From contig NW_027478529.1 in the NCBI RefSeq assembly GCF_051014685.1, forward strand, positions 124,001 through 188,000: DNA of 64,000 nucleotides. The letters run 5' to 3'. The translations under genes were made by a program, and so were the position numbers. This DNA comes from Ptiloglossa arizonensis. Taxonomy: Eukaryota; Arthropoda; Insecta; Hymenoptera; Colletidae. The notes beneath the pieces were generated by a model. The model made no database searches. It was not told the origin of the DNA and saw only the letters and a list, made by a program, of their open reading frames with translations. Position 1 is the first letter of the stretch. Each line of letters begins with the position of its first letter. This document shows positions 25,631 through 40,670 of this stretch, one piece after another.

Positions 25631-28600
25631 GTTCGCGAGATATGGGACTTTGAAGTTAAGAAATAGTTGAGAAGACTACAAATTCTTCGCACTTCTGCTG
25701 CTCCAAAAGCTTAACCAGAATGGCCTATGTTGAAAATACACATACCGTTGTAATCGGGCGAGATTCTACTTTCAGATGCAATAGGAATTTTTGGGTTAGG
25801 TCAATCCGGTCGCGAGATATGGGAGTTTGAAGCTAATAAATGGTTGAGAAGGCAACAAATTTTTCGCAATTCTGCTGCTCCAAACGCTTAACCAGATTGG
25901 CCTAGGGAAAAAATACACATACCGTTGTAATCGGGCGAGTTTCTACTTTCAGACGCAGCAGGAATTTTTGGGATAGGTCAATCTGTTCGCGAGATATGGG
26001 AGTTTGAAGCCAAGAAATGGTTGAGAAGACAACAAATATTTCGCTCTTCTGGTGCTCCAACCGCTTAACCAGAATGGCCTAGGGAAAAAATACACATACC
26101 GTTGTAACCGGACGAGTTTCTACTTTCATACGCAATAGCAATTTTTGGGTTAGGTCAATCCGTTCGCGAGATACGGGAGTTTGAAGCTAAGAAATGGTTG
26201 AGAAGGCATCAAATTTTTCGCACTTCTGCTGCTCGAATCGCTTAACCAGGTTGGCCTAGGGAAAAAATACACATACCGTTGTAATCGGGCGAGCTTCTAC
26301 TTTCAGACGCAGCAGGAATTTCTAGGTTTGGCCTATCCGTTCGCGAGATATGGGACTTTGAAGCTAAGAAATAGTTGAGAAGACAACAAATTTTTCGCAC
26401 TTCTGCTGCTCCAAATGCTTAACCAGAAAGGCCTATGGGAAAAATACACATACCGTTGTAATCGGGCGAGTTTCTACTTTCAGATGCAATAGGAATTTTT
26501 GAGTTAGGTCAATCCGTTCGCGATATATGGGAGTTTGAAGCTAAGAAATGGTTGAGAAGGTAACAAATTTTTCGCACTTCTGTTGCTCCAAACGTTAACC
26601 AGTATGGCCTAGGGAAAAAATACCCATACCGCTGTAATCGAGCAAGTTTCTACTTTCAGACGCAGCAGGAATTTCTGGGTTTTGTCAATCCGTTCGCGAG
26701 ACATGGGACTTTGAAGCTAAGAAATAGTTGAGAAGACAACAAATTTTTCGCACTTCTGCTGCTCCAATCGCATAACCAGATTGGCCTAGGGAAAAAATAC
26801 ACATACCGTTGTAAGAGGACGAGTTTCTACTTTCAGATGCAATAGGAATTTTAGGGTTAGGTCAATCTGTTCACGAGATATGGGAGTTTGAAGCTAAGAA
26901 ATGGTTGACAAGGCAACAAATTTTTCGCAATTCTGCTGCTCCAGTCGCTTAACCAGATAGGCCTAGGGAAAAAATACACATACCTTTGTAATCGAGCGAG
27001 TTTCTACTTTCAGACGCACGAGGAATTTTTGGATTTTGTCAATCCGTTCGCGAGATATGGGACCTTGAAGCTAAGAAATAGTTGAGAAGACAACAAATTT
27101 TTCGCAGTTCTGCTGCTCCAAACGCTTAACCAGAATGGCCTAGGGGAAAAATACACATACCGTTGTAACCGGACGAGTTTCTACTTTCAGACGCAATAGG
27201 AATTTTTGGGTTAGGTCAATCCGGTCGCGAGATATGGGAGTTTGAAGCTAAGAAATGGTTGAGAAGGCAACAAATTTTTCGCAATTCTGCTGCTCCAAAC
27301 GCTTAACCAGAATGGCCTAGGGGAAAAATACGCATACCGTTGTAACCGGACGAGTTTCTACTTTCAGACGCAATAGGAATTTTTGGGTTAGGTCAATCCG
27401 GTCGCGAGATATGGGAGTTTGAAGCTAATAAATGGTTGAGAAGGCAACAAATTTTTCGCAATTCTGCTGCTCCAAACGCTTAACCAGAATGGCTTAGGGA
27501 AAAAATACACATACCGTTGTAATCGGGCGAGTTTCTACTTTCAGACGCAGCAGGAATTTCTGGGTTTGGTCTATCCGTTCGCGAGATATGGGACTTTGAA
27601 GTTAAGAAATAGTTGAGAAGACTACAAATTCTTCGCACTTCTGCTGCTCCAAAAGCTTAACCAGAATGGCCTATGTTGAAAATACACATACCGTTGTAAT
27701 CGGGCGAGATTCTACTTTCAGATGCAATAGGAATTTTTGGGTTAGGTCAATCCGGTCGCGAGATATGGGAGGTTGAAGCTAATAAATGGTTGAGAAGGCA
27801 ACAAATTTTTCGCAATTCTGCTGCTCCAAACGCTTAACCAGAATGGCCTAGGGAAAAAATACACATACCGTTGTAATCGGGCGAGTTTCTACTTTCAGAC
27901 GCAGCAGGAATTTTTGGGATAGGTCAATCTGTTCGCGAGATATGGGAGTTTGAAGCCAAGAAATGGTTGAGAAGACAACAAATATTTCGCTCTTCTGGTG
28001 CTCCAACCGCTTAACCAGAATGGCCTAGGGAAAAAATACACATACCGTTGTAACCGGACGAGTTTCTACTTTCATACGCAATAGCAATTTTTGGGTTAGG
28101 TCAATCCGTTCGCGAGATACGGGAGTTTGAAGCTAAGAAATGGTTGAGAAGGCATCAAATTTTTCGCACTTCTGCTGCTCGAATCGCTTAACCAGATTGG
28201 CCTAGGGAAAAAATACACATACCGTTGTAATCGGGCGAGCTTCTACTTTCAGACGCAGCAGGAATTTCTAGGTTTGGTCTATCCGTTCGCGAGATATGGG
28301 ACTTTGAAGCTAAGAAATAGTTGAGAAGACAACAAATTTTTCGCACTTCTGCTGCTCCAAACGCTTAACCAGAAAGGCCTATGGGAAAAATACACATACC
28401 GTTGTAATCGGGCGAGTTTCTACTTTCAGATGCAATAGGAATTTTTGAGTTAGGTCAATCCGTTCGCGATATATGGGAGTTTGAAGCTAAGAAATGGTTG
28501 AGAAGGTAACAAATTTTTCGCACTTCTGTTGCTCCAAACGTTAACCAGTATGGCCTAGGGAAAAAATACCCATACCGCTGTAATCGAGCAAGTTTCTACT

Positions 28601-31600
28601 TTCAGACGCAGCAGGAATTTCTGGGTTTTGTCAATCCGTTCGCGAGACATGGGACTTTGAAGCTAAGCAATAGTTGAGAAGACAACAAATTTTTCGCACT
28701 TCTGCTGCTCCAAACGCTTAACCAGAATGGCCTAGAGAAAAAATACACATACCGTTGTAAGAGGACGAGTTTCTACTTTCAGATGCAATAGGAATTTTAG
28801 GGTTAGGTCAATCTGTTCGCGAGATATGGGAGTTTGAAGCTAAGAAATGGTTGACAAGGCAACAAATTTTTCGCAATTCTGCTGCTCCAGTCGCTTAACC
28901 AGATAGGCCTAGGGAAAAAATACACATACCTTTGTAATCGAGCGAGTTTCTACTTTCAGACGCAGCAGGAATTTTTGGATTTTGTCAATCCGTTCGCGAG
29001 ATATGGGACCTTGAAGCTAAGAAATAGTTGAGAAGACAACAAATTTTTCGCAGTTCTGCTGCTCCAAACGCTTAACCAGAATGGCCTAGGGGAAAAATAC
29101 ACATGCCGTTGTAACCGGACCAGTTTCTACTTTCAGACGCAATAGGAATTTTTGGGTTAGGTCAATCCGGTAGCGAGATATGGTAGTTTGAAGCTAAGAA
29201 ATGGTTGAGAAGGCAACAAATTTTTCGCAATTCTGCTGCTCCAAACGCTTAACCAGAATGGCCTAGGGGAAAAATACACATACCGTTGTAACCGGACGAG
29301 TTTCTACTTTCAGACGCAATAGGAATTTTTGGGTTAGGTCAATCCGGTCGCGAGATATGGGAGTTTGAAGCTAATAAATGGTTGAGAAGGCAACAAATTT
29401 TTCGCAATTCTGCTGCTCCAAACGCTTAACCAGAATGGCCTAGGGAAAAAATACACATACCGTTGTAATCGGGCGAGTTTCTACTTTCAGACGCAGCAGG
29501 AATTTCTGGGTTTGGTCTATCCGTTCGCGAGATATGGGACTTTGAAGTTAAGAAATAGTTGAGAAGACTACAAATTCTTCGCACTTCTGCTGCTCCAAAA
29601 GCTTAACCAGAATGGCCTATGTTGAAAATACACATACCGTTGTAATCGGGCGAGATTCTACTTTCAGATGCAATAGGAATTTTTGGGTTAGGTCAATCCG
29701 GTCGCGAGATATGGGAGTTTGAAGCTAATAAATGGTTGAGAAGGCAACAAATTTTTCGCAATTCTGCTGCTCCAAACGCTTAACCAGAATGGCCTAGGGA
29801 AAAAATACACATACCGTTGTAATCGGGCGAGTTTCTACTTTCAGACGCAGCAGGAATTTTTGGGATAGGTCAATCTGTTCGCGAGATATGGGAGTTTGAA
29901 GCCAAGAAATGGTTGAGATGACAACAAATATTTCGCTCTTCTGGTGCTCCAACCGCTTAACCAGAATGGCCTAGGGAAAAAATACACATACCGTTGTAAC
30001 CGGACGAGTTTCTACTTTCATACGCAATAGCAATTTTTGGGTTAGGTCAATCCGTTCGCGATATATGGGAGTTTGAAGCTAAGAAATGGTTGAGAAGGTA
30101 ACAAATTTTTCGCACTTCTGTTGCTCCAAACGTTAACCAGTATGGCCTAGGGAAAAAATACCCATACCGCTGTAATCGAGCAAGTTTCTACTTTCAGACG
30201 CAGCAGGAATTTCTGGGTTTTGTCAATCCGTTCGCGAGACATGGGACTTTGAAGCTAAGAAATAGTTGAGAAGACAACAAATTTTTCGCACTTCTGCTGC
30301 TCCAATCGCATAACCAGATTGGCCTAGGGAAAAAATACACATACCGTTGTAAGAGGACGAGCTTCTACTTTCAGATGCAATAGGAATTTTAGGGTTAGGT
30401 CAATCTGTTCACGAGATATGGGAGTTTGAAGCTAAGAAATGGTTGACAAGGCAACAAATTTTTCGCAATTCTGCTGCTCCAGTCGCTTAACCAGATAGGC
30501 CTAGGGAAAAAATACACATACCTTTGTAATCGAGCGAGTTTCTACTTTCAGACGCACGAGGAATTTTTGGATTTTGTCAATCCGTTCGCGAGATATGGGA
30601 CCTTGAAGCTAAGAAATAGTTGAGAAGACAACAAATTTTTCGCAGTTCTGCTGCTCCAAACGCTTAACCAGAATGGCCTAGGGGAAAAATACACATACCG
30701 TTGTAACCGGACGAGTTTCTACTTTCAGACGCAATAGGAATTTTTGGGTTAGGTCAATCCGGTCGCGAGATATGGGAGTTTGAAGCTAAGAAATGGTTGA
30801 GAAGGCAACAAATTTTTCGCAATTCTGCTGCTCCAAACGCTTAACCAGAATGGCCTAGGGGAAAAATACGCATACCGTTGTAACCGGACGAGTTTCTACT
30901 TTCAGACGCAATAGGAATTTTTGAGTTAGGTCAATCCGGTCGCGAGATATGGGAGTTTGAAGCTAATAAATGGTTCAGAAGGCAACAAATTTTTCGCAAT
31001 TCTGCTGCTCCAAACGCTTAACCAGAATGGCTTAGGGAAAAAATACACATACCGTTGTAATCGGGCGAGTTTCTACTTTCAGACGCAGCAGGAATTTCTG
31101 GGTTTGGTCTATCCGTTCGCGAGATATGGGACTTTGAAGTTAAGAAATAGTTGAGAAGACTACAAATTCTTCGCACTTCTGCTGCTCCAAAAGCTTAACC
31201 AGAATGGCCTATGTTGAAAATACACATACCGTTGTAATCGGGCGAGATTCTACTTTCAGATGCAATAGGAATTTTTGGGTTAGGTCAATCCGGTCGCGAG
31301 ATATGGGAGTTTGAAGCTAATAAATGGTTGAGAAGGCAACAAATTTTTCGCAATTCTGCTGCTCCAAACGCTTAACCAGAATGGCCTAGGGAAAAAATAC
31401 ACATACCGTTGTAATCGGGCGAGTTTCTACTTTCAGACGCAGCAGGAATTTTTGGGATAGGTCAATCTGTTCGCGAGATATGGGAGTTTGAAGCCAAGAA
31501 ATGGTTGAGAAGACAACAAATATTTCGCTCTTCTGGTGCTCCAACCGCTTAACCAGAATGGCCTAGAAAAAAATACACATACCGTTGTAACCGGACGAGT

Positions 31601-34600
31601 TTCTACTTTCAGACGCAATAGGAATTTTTGAGTTAGGTCAATCCGTTCGCGATATATGGGAGTTTGAAGCTAAGAAATGGTTGAGAAGGTAACAAATTTT
31701 TCGCACTTCTGTTGCTCCAAACGTTAACCAGTATGGCCTAGGGAAAAAATACCCATACCGCTGTAATCGAGCAAGTTTCCACTTTCAGACGCAGCAGGAA
31801 TTTCTGGGTTTTGTCAATCCGTTCGCGAGACATGGGACTTTGAAGCTAAGAAATAGTTGAGAAGACAACAAATTTTTCGCACTTCTGCTGCTCCAATCGC
31901 TTAACCAGATTGGCCTAGGGAAAAAATACACATACCGTTGTAAGAGGACGAGTTTCTACTTTCAGATGCAATAGGAATTTTAGGGTTAGGTCAATCTGTT
32001 CGCGAGATATGGGAGTTTGAAGCTAAGAAATGGTTGACAAGGCAACAAATTTTTCGCAATTCTGCTGCTCCAGTCGCTTAACAAGATAGGCCTAGGGAAA
32101 AAATACACATACCTTTGTAATCGAGCGAGTTTCTACTTTCAGACACAGCAGGAATTTTTGGATTTTGTCAATCCGTTCGCGAGATATGGGACCTTGAAGC
32201 TAAGAAATAGTTGAGAAGACAACAAATTTTTCGCACTTCTGCTGCTCCAAACGCTTAACCAGAATGACCTAGGGGAAAAATACACATACCGTTGTAACCG
32301 GACGATTTTCTACTTTCAGACGCAATAGGAATTTTTGGGTTAGGTCAATCCGGTCGCGAGATATGGGAGTTTGAAGCTAAGAAATGGTTGAGAAGGCAAC
32401 AAATTTTTCGCAATTCTGCTGCTCCAAACGCTTAACCAGAATGGCCTAGGGGAAAAATACGCATACCGTTGTAACCGGACGAGTTTCTACTTTCAGACGC
32501 AATAGGAATTTTTGGGTTAGGTCAATCCGGTCGCGAGATATGGGAGTTTGAAGCTAATAAATGGTTGAGAAGGCAACAAATTTTTCGCAATTCTGCTGCT
32601 CCAAACGCTTAACCAGAATGGCTTAGGGAAAAAATACACATACCGTTGTAATCGGGCGAGTTTCTACTTTCAGACGCAGCAGGAATTTCTGGGTTTGGTC
32701 TATCCGTTCGCGAGATATGGGACTTTGAAGTTAAGAAATAGTTGAGAAGACTACAAATTCTTCGCACTTCTGCTGCTCCAAAAGCTTAACCAGAATGGCC
32801 TATGTTGAAAATACACGTACCGTTGTAATCGGGCGAGTTTCTACTTTCAGACGCAGCAGGAATTTTTGGGATAGGTCAATCTGTTCGCGAGATATGGGAG
32901 TTTGAAGCCAAGAAATGGTTGAGAAGACAACAAATATTTCGCTCTTCTGGTGCTCCAACCGCTTAACCAGAATGGCCTAGGGAAAAAAATACACATACCG
33001 TTGTAACCGGACGAGTTTCTACTTTCATACGCAATAGCAATTTTTGGGTTAGGTCAATCCGTTCGCGAGATACGGGAGTTTGAAGCTAAGAAATGGTTGA
33101 GAAGGCATCAAATTTTTCGCACTTCTGCTGCTCGAATCGCTTAACCAGATTGGCCTAGGGAAAAAATACACATACCGTTGTAATCGGGCGAGCTTCTACT
33201 TTCAGACGCAGCAGGAATTTCTAGGTTTGGTCTATCCGTTCGCGAGATATGGGACTTTGAAGCTAAGAAATAGTTGAGAAGACAACAAATTTTTCGCACT
33301 TCTGCTGCTCCAAACGCTTAACCAGAATGGCCTAGGAAAAAAATACACATACCGTTGTAACCGGACGAGTTTCTACTTTCAGACGCAATAGGAATTTTTG
33401 AGTTAGGTCAATCCGTTCGCGATATATGGGAGTTTGAAGCTAAGAAATGGTTGAGAAGGTAACAAATTTTTCGCACTTCTGTTGCTCCAAACGTTAACCA
33501 GTATGGCCTAGGGAAAAAATACCCATACCGCTGTAATCGAGGAAGTTTCTACTTTCAGACGCAGCAGGAATTTCTGGGTTTTGTCAATCCGTTCGCGAGA
33601 CATGGGACTTTGAAGCTAAGAAATAGTTGAGAAGACAACAAATTTTTCGCACTTCTGCTGCTCCAATCGCTTAACCAGATTGGCCTAGGGAAAAAATACA
33701 CATACCGTTGTAAGAGGACGAGTTTCTACTTTCAGATGCAATAGGAATTTTAGGGTTAGGTCAATCTGTTCGCGAGATATGGGAGTTTGAAGCTAAGAAA
33801 TGGTTGACAAGGCAACAAATTTTTCGCAATTCTGCTGCTCCAGTCGCTTAACCAGATAGGCCTAGGGAAAAAATACACATACCTTTGTAATCGAGCGAGT
33901 TTCTACTTTCAGACGCACGAGGAATTTTTGGATTTTGTCAATCCGTTCGCGAGATATGGGACCTTGAAGCTAAGAAATAGTTGAGAAGACAACAAATTTT
34001 TCGCAGTTCTGCTGCTCCAAACGCTTAACCAGAATGGCCTAGGGGAAAAATACACATACCGTTGTAACCGGACGAGTTTCTACTTTCAGACGCAATAGGA
34101 ATTTTTGGGTTAGGTCAATCCGTTCGCGAGATACGGGAGTTTGAAGCTAAGAAATGGTTGAGAAGGCATCAAATTTTTCGCACTTCTGCTGCTCGAATCG
34201 CTTAACCAGATTGGCCTAGGGAAAAAATACGCATACCGTTGTAACCGGACGAGTTTCTACTTTCAGACGCAATAGGAATTTTTGGGTTAGGTCAATCCGG
34301 TCGCGAGATATGGGAGTTTGAAGCTAATAAATGGTTGAGAAGGCAACAAATTTTTCGCAATTCTGCTGCTCCAAACGCTTAACCAGAATGGCTTAGGGAA
34401 AAAATACACATACCGTTGTAATCGGGCGAGTTTCTACTTTCAGACGCAGCAGGAATTTCTGGGTTTGGTCTATCCGTTCGCGAGATATGGGACTTTGAAG
34501 TTAAGAAATAGTTGAGAAGACTACAAATTCTTCGCACTTCTGCTGCTCCAAAAGCTTAACCAGAATGGCCTATGTTGAAAATACACATACCGTTGTAATC

Positions 34601-37600
34601 GGGCGAGATTCTACTTTCAGATGCAATAGGAATTTTTGGGTTAGGTCAATCCGGTCGCGAGATATGGGAGTTTGAAGCTAATAAATGGTTGAGAAGGCAA
34701 CAAATTTTTCGCAATTCTGCTGCTCCAAACGCTTAACCAGAATGGCCTAGGGAAAAAATACACATACCGTTGTAATCGGGCGAGTTTCTACTTTCAGACG
34801 CAGCAGGAATTTTTGGGATAGGTCAATCTGTTCGCGAGATATGGGAGTTTGAAGCCAAGAAATGGTTGAGAAGACAACAAATATTTCGCTCTTCTGGTGC
34901 TCCAACCGCTTAACCAGAATGGCCTAGGGAAAAAATACACATACCGTTGTAACCGGACGAGTTTCTACTTTCATACGCAATAGCAATTTTTGGGTTAGGT
35001 CAATCCGTTCGCGAGATACGGGAGTTTGAAGCTAAGAAATGGTTGAGAAGGCATCAAATTTTTCGCACTTCTGCTGCTCGAATCGCTTAACCAGATTGGC
35101 CTAGGGAAAAAATACACATACCGTTGTAATCGGGCGAGCTTCTACTTTCAGACGCAGCAGGAATTTCTAGGTTTGGTCTATCCGTTCGCGAGATATGGGA
35201 CTTTGAAGCTAAGAAATAGTTGAGAAGACAACAAATTTTTCGCACTTCTGCTGCTCCAAACGCTTAACCAGAATGGCCTAGAAAAAAATACACATACCGT
35301 TGTAACCGGACGAGTTTCTACTTTCAGACGCAATAGGAATTTTTGAGTTAGGTCAATCCGTTCGCGATATATGGGAGTTTGAAGCTAAGAAATGGTTGAG
35401 AAGGTAACAAATTTTTCGCACTTCTGTTGCTCCAAACGTTAACCAGTATGGCCTAGGGAAAAAATACCCATACCGCTGTAATCGAGCAAGTTTCTAATTT
35501 CAGACGCAGCAGGAATTTCTGGGTTTTGTCAATCCGTTCGCGAGACATGGGACTTTGAAGCTAAGAAATAGTTGAGAAGACAACAAATTTTTCGCACTTC
35601 TGCTGCTCCAATCGCTTAACCAGATTGGCCTAGGGAAAAAATACACATACCGTTGTAAGAGGACGAGTTTCTACTTTCAGATGCAATAGGAATTTTAGGG
35701 TTAGGTCAATCTGTTCGCGAGATATGGGAGTTTGAAGCTAAGAAATGGTTGACAAGGCAACAAATTTTTCGCAATTCTGCTGCTCCAGTCGCTTAACCAG
35801 ATAGGCCTAGGGAAAAAATACACATACCTTTGTAATCGAGCGAGTTTCTACTTTCAGACGCAGCAGGAATTTTTGGATTTTGTCAATCCGTTCGCGAGAT
35901 ATGGGACCTTGAAGCTAAGAAATAGTTGAGAAGACAACAAATTTTTCGCACTTCTGCTGCTCCAAACGCTTAACCAGAATGACCTAGGGGAAAAATACAC
36001 ATACCGTTGTAACCGGACGAGTTTCTACTTTCAGACGCAATAGGAATTTTTGGGTTAGGTCAATCCGGTCGCGAGATATGGGAGTTTGAAGCTAAGAAAT
36101 GGTTGAGAAGGCAACAAATTTTTCGCAATTCTGCTGCTCCAAACGCTTAACCAGAATGGCCTAGGGGAAAAATACGCATACCGTTGTAACCGGACGAGTT
36201 TCTACTTTCAGACGCAATAGGAATTTTTGGGTTAGGTCAATCCGGTCGCGAGATATGGGAGTTTGAAGCTAATAAATGGTTGAGAAGGCAACAAATTTTT
36301 CGCAATTCTGCTGCTCCAAACGCTTAACCAGAATGGCTTAAGGAAAAAATACACATACCGTTGTAATCGGGCGAGTTGCTACTTTCAGACGCAGCAGGAA
36401 TTTCTGGGTTTGGTCTATCCGTTCGCGAGATATGGGACTTTGAAGTTAAGAAATAGTTGAGAAGACTACAAATTCTTCGCACTTCTGTTGCTCCAAAAGC
36501 TTAACCAGAATGGCCTATGTTGAAAATACACATACCGTTGTAATCGGGCGAGTTTCTACTTTCAGACGCAGCAGGAATTTTTGGGATAGGTCAATCTGTT
36601 CGCGAGATATGGGAGTTTGAAGCCAAGAAATGGTTGAGAAGACAACAAATATTTCGCTCTTCTGGTGCTCCAACCGCTTAACCAGAATGGCCTAGGGAAA
36701 AAAATACACATACCGTTGTAACCGGACGAGTTTCTACTTTCATACGCAATAGCAATTTTTGGGTTAGGTCAATCCGTTCGCGAGATACGGGAGTTTGAAG
36801 CTAAGAAATGGTTGAGAAGGCATCAAATTTTTCGCACTTCTGCTGCTCGAATCGCTTAACCAGATTGGCCTAGGGAAAAAATACACATACCGTTGTAATC
36901 GGGCGAGCTTCTACTTTCAGACGCAGCAGGAATTTCTAGGTTTGGTCTATCCGTTCGCGAGATATGGGACTTTGAAGCTAAGAAATAGTTGAGAAGACAA
37001 CAAATTTTTCGCACTTCTGCTGCTCCAAACGCTTAACCAGAATGGCCTAGGAAAAAAATACACATACCGTTGTAACCGGACGAGTTTCTACTTTCAGACG
37101 CAATAGGAATTTTTGAGTTAGGTCAATCCGTTCGCGATATATGGGAGTTTGAAGCTAAGAAATGGTTGAGAAGGTAACAAATTTTTCGCACTTCTGTTGC
37201 TCCAAACGTTAACCAGTATGGCCTAGGGAAAAAATACCCATACCGCTGTAATCGAGCAAGTTTCTACTTTCAGACGCAGCAGGAATTTCTGGGTTTTGTC
37301 AATCCGTTCGCGAGACATGGGACTTTGAAGCTAAGAAATAGTTGAGAAGACAACAAATTTTTCGCACTTCTGCTGCTCCAATCGCTTAACCAGATTGGCC
37401 TAGGGAAAAAATACACATACCGTTGTAAGAGGACGAGTTTCTACTTTCAGATGCAATAGGAATTTTAGGGTTAGGTCAACCTGTTCGCGAGATATGGGAG
37501 TTTGAAGCTAAGAAATGGTTGACAAGGCAACAAATTTTTCGCAATTCTGCTGCTCCAGTCGCTTAACCAGATAGGCCTAGGGAAAAAATACACATACCTG

Positions 37601-38721
37601 TGTAATCGAGCGAGTTTCTACTTTCAGACGCAGCAGGAATTTTTGGATTTTGTCAATCCGTTCGCGAGATATGGGACCTTGAAGCTAAGAAATAGTTGAG
37701 AAGACAACAAATTTTTCGCACTTCTGCTGCTCCAAACGCTTAACCAGAATGACCTAGGGGAAAAATACACATACCGTTGTAACCGGACGAGTTTCTACTT
37801 TCAGACGCAATAGGAATTTTTGGGTTAGGCCAATCCGGTCGCGAGATATGGGAGTTTGAAGCTAAGAAATGGTTGAGAAGGCAACAAATTTTTCGCAATT
37901 CTGCTGCTCCAAACGCTTAACCAGAATGGCCTAGGGGAAAAATACGCATACCGTTGTAACCGGACGAGTTTCTACTTTCAGACGCAATAGGAATTTTTGG
38001 GTTAGGTCAATCCGGTCGCGAGATATGGGAGTTTGAAGCTAATAAATGGTTGAGAAGGCAACAAATTTTTCGCAATTCTGCTGCTCCAAACGCTTAACCA
38101 GAATGGCTTAGGGAAAAAATACACATACCGTTGTAATCGGGCGAGTTTCTACTTTCAGACGCAGCAGGAATTTCTGGGTTTGGTCTATCCGTTCGCGAGA
38201 TATGGGACTTTGAAGTTAAGAAATAGTTGAGAAGACTACAAATTCTTCGCACTTCTGCTGCTCCAAAAGCTTAACCAGAATGGCCTATGTTGAAAATACA
38301 CATACCGTTGTAATCGGGCGAGATTCTACTTTCAGATGCAATAGGAATTTTTGGGTTAGGTCAATCCGGTCGCGAGATATGGGAGTTTGAAGCTAATAAA
38401 TGGTTGAGAAGGCAACAAATTTTTCGCAATTCTGCTGCTCCAAACGCTTAACCAGAATGGCCTAGGGAAAAAATACACATACCGTTGTAATCGGGCGAGT
38501 TTCTACTTTCAGACGCAGCTGGAATTTTTGGGATAGGTCAATCTGTTCGCGAGATATGGGAGTTTGAAGCCAAGAAATGGTTGAGAAGACAACAAATATT
38601 TCGCTCTTCTGGTGCTCCAATCGCTTAACCAGATTGGCCTAGCGAAAAAATACACATACCGTTGTAATCGGGCGAGTTTCTACTTTCAGACGCAATAGGA
38701 ATTTTTGGGTTAGGTCAATCC
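25631..38721. repeat. Run of 11-monomer repeats with 9- and 10-monomer variants
   Basis: H monomers start at 25631, 27577, 29523, 31115, 32706, 34476, 36421 and 38191. Spacings are 1946, 1946, 1592, 1591, 1770, 1945 and 1770 bp, which is 11, 11, 9, 9, 10, 11 and 10 monomers. The 27,577 unit carries a D-A-B-C'-E'-F-G segment like the left array. The ten-monomer units at 32,706 and 36,421 lost a monomer by joining the front of H (cctatgttg) to the end of I (gggataggtcaatct). The nine-monomer unit at 29,523 has J leading directly into A (30,054). The nine-monomer unit at 31,115 likewise lacks K and D. Confidence 0.88.
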
Positions 38722-40670
38722 GTTCGCGAGATACGGGAGTTTGAAGCTAAGAAATGGTTGAGAAGGTAACAAATTTTTCGCACTTCTGCTGCTCCAGTCG
38801 CTTAACCATAATGGCCTAGGGGGAAAATACACGTACCGTTGTAATCGGGCGAGTTTCTACTTTCAGATGCAATAGGAATTTTTGGGTTTAGTCAATCCGT
38901 TCGCGAGATATGGGAGTTTTGAAGCTAAGAAATGGTTGAGAAGGTAACAAATTTTTCGCACTTCTGTTGCTCCAAACGTTAACCAGTATGGCCTAGGGAA
39001 AAAATACCCATACCGCTGTAATGGAGCAAGTTTCTACTTTCAGACGCAGCAGGAATTTCTGGGTTTTGTCAATCCGTTCGCGAGACATGGGAGTTTCAAG
39101 CTAAGAAATAGTTGAGAAGACAACAAATTTTTCGCACTTCTGCTGCTCCAGTCGCTTAACCATAATGGCCTAGGGGGAAAATACACGTACCGTTGTAATC
39201 GGGCGAGTTTCTACTTTCAGATGCAATAGGAATTTTTGGGTTTAGTCAATCCGTTCGCGAGATATGGGAGTTTTGAAGCTAAGAAATGGTTGAGAAGGCG
39301 ACAAATTTTTCGCACGTCTGCTGCTCCAAACGCTTAACCAGAATGGCCTAGGGAAAAAACACACATACCGTTGGAATCGGGCGAGTTTCTACTTTGAGAC
39401 GCAGCAGGAATTTTTGGGATAGGTCAATCTGTTCGCGAGATATGGGAGTTTGAAGCCAAGAAATGGTTGAGAAGACAACAAATATTTCGCAATTCTGTTG
39501 CTCCAATCGCTTAACCAGATTGGCCTAGCGAAAAAATACACATACCGTTGTAATCGGGCGAGTTTCTACTTTCAGACGCAGCAGGAATTTTTGGGTTAGA
39601 TCAATCTGTTCGCGAGATATGGGAGTTTGAAGCCAAGAAATGGTTGAAAAGGCAACAAATATTTCGCACTTCTGCTGCTCCAAACGCTTGACCAGAATGG
39701 CCTAGGGAAAAAATACACATACCGTTGTAAGAGGACGAGTTTCTGCTTTCAGACGCAATAGGAATTTTTGGGTTAGTTCAATCCGTTCGCGAGATACGGG
39801 AGTTTGAAGCTAAGAAATGGTTGAGAAGGTAACAAATTTTTCGCACTTCTGCTGCTCCAGTCGCTTAACCAGAATAGCCTAGAGGGAAAATACACGTACC
39901 GTTGTAATCGGGCGAGTTTCTACTTTCAGATGCAATAGGAATTTTTGGGTTTAGTCAATCCGTTCGCGAGATATGGGAGTTTTGAAGCTAAGAAATGGTT
40001 GAGAAGGCGTCAAATTTTTCGCAATTCTGCTGTTCCAAACGCTTAACCAGAGTGGCCTGGGGAAAAAATACACAAACCTTTGTAATCGGGCGAGTTTCTA
40101 CGTTCAGACGCTGCAGGAATTTTTGGGATTGGTCAATCCGTTCGCGAGATATCGGACTTTGAAGCTAAGAAATGGTTGACAAGATAACAAATTTTTCGCA
40201 CGTCTGCTGCTCCAAACGCTTAACCAGAATGGCCTAGGGAAAAAATACACATACCGTTCTAATCGGGCGAGTTTCTAATTTCAGATGAAATAGGAATTTT
40301 AGGGTTAGGTCAATCCGTTCGCGAGATATGGGAGTTTGAAGCTAAGAAATAGTTGAGAAGACAACAAATTTTTCGCAATTCTGCTGCTCCAAACGCTTAA
40401 CCAGAATGGCCTAGGGAAAAAACACACATACCGCTGTAATCGGGCGAGTTTCTACTTTGAGACGCAGCCGGAATTTTTGGGATAGGTCAATCCGTTCGCG
40501 AGATACGGGAGTTTGAAGCTAAGAAATGGTTGAGAAGGCATCAAATTTTTCGCACTTCTGCTGCTCGAATCGCTTAACCAGATTGGCCTAGGGAAAAAAT
40601 ACACATACCGTTGTAATCGGGCGAGCTTCTACTTTCAGACGCAGCAGGGATTTCTAGGTTTGGTCTATCC

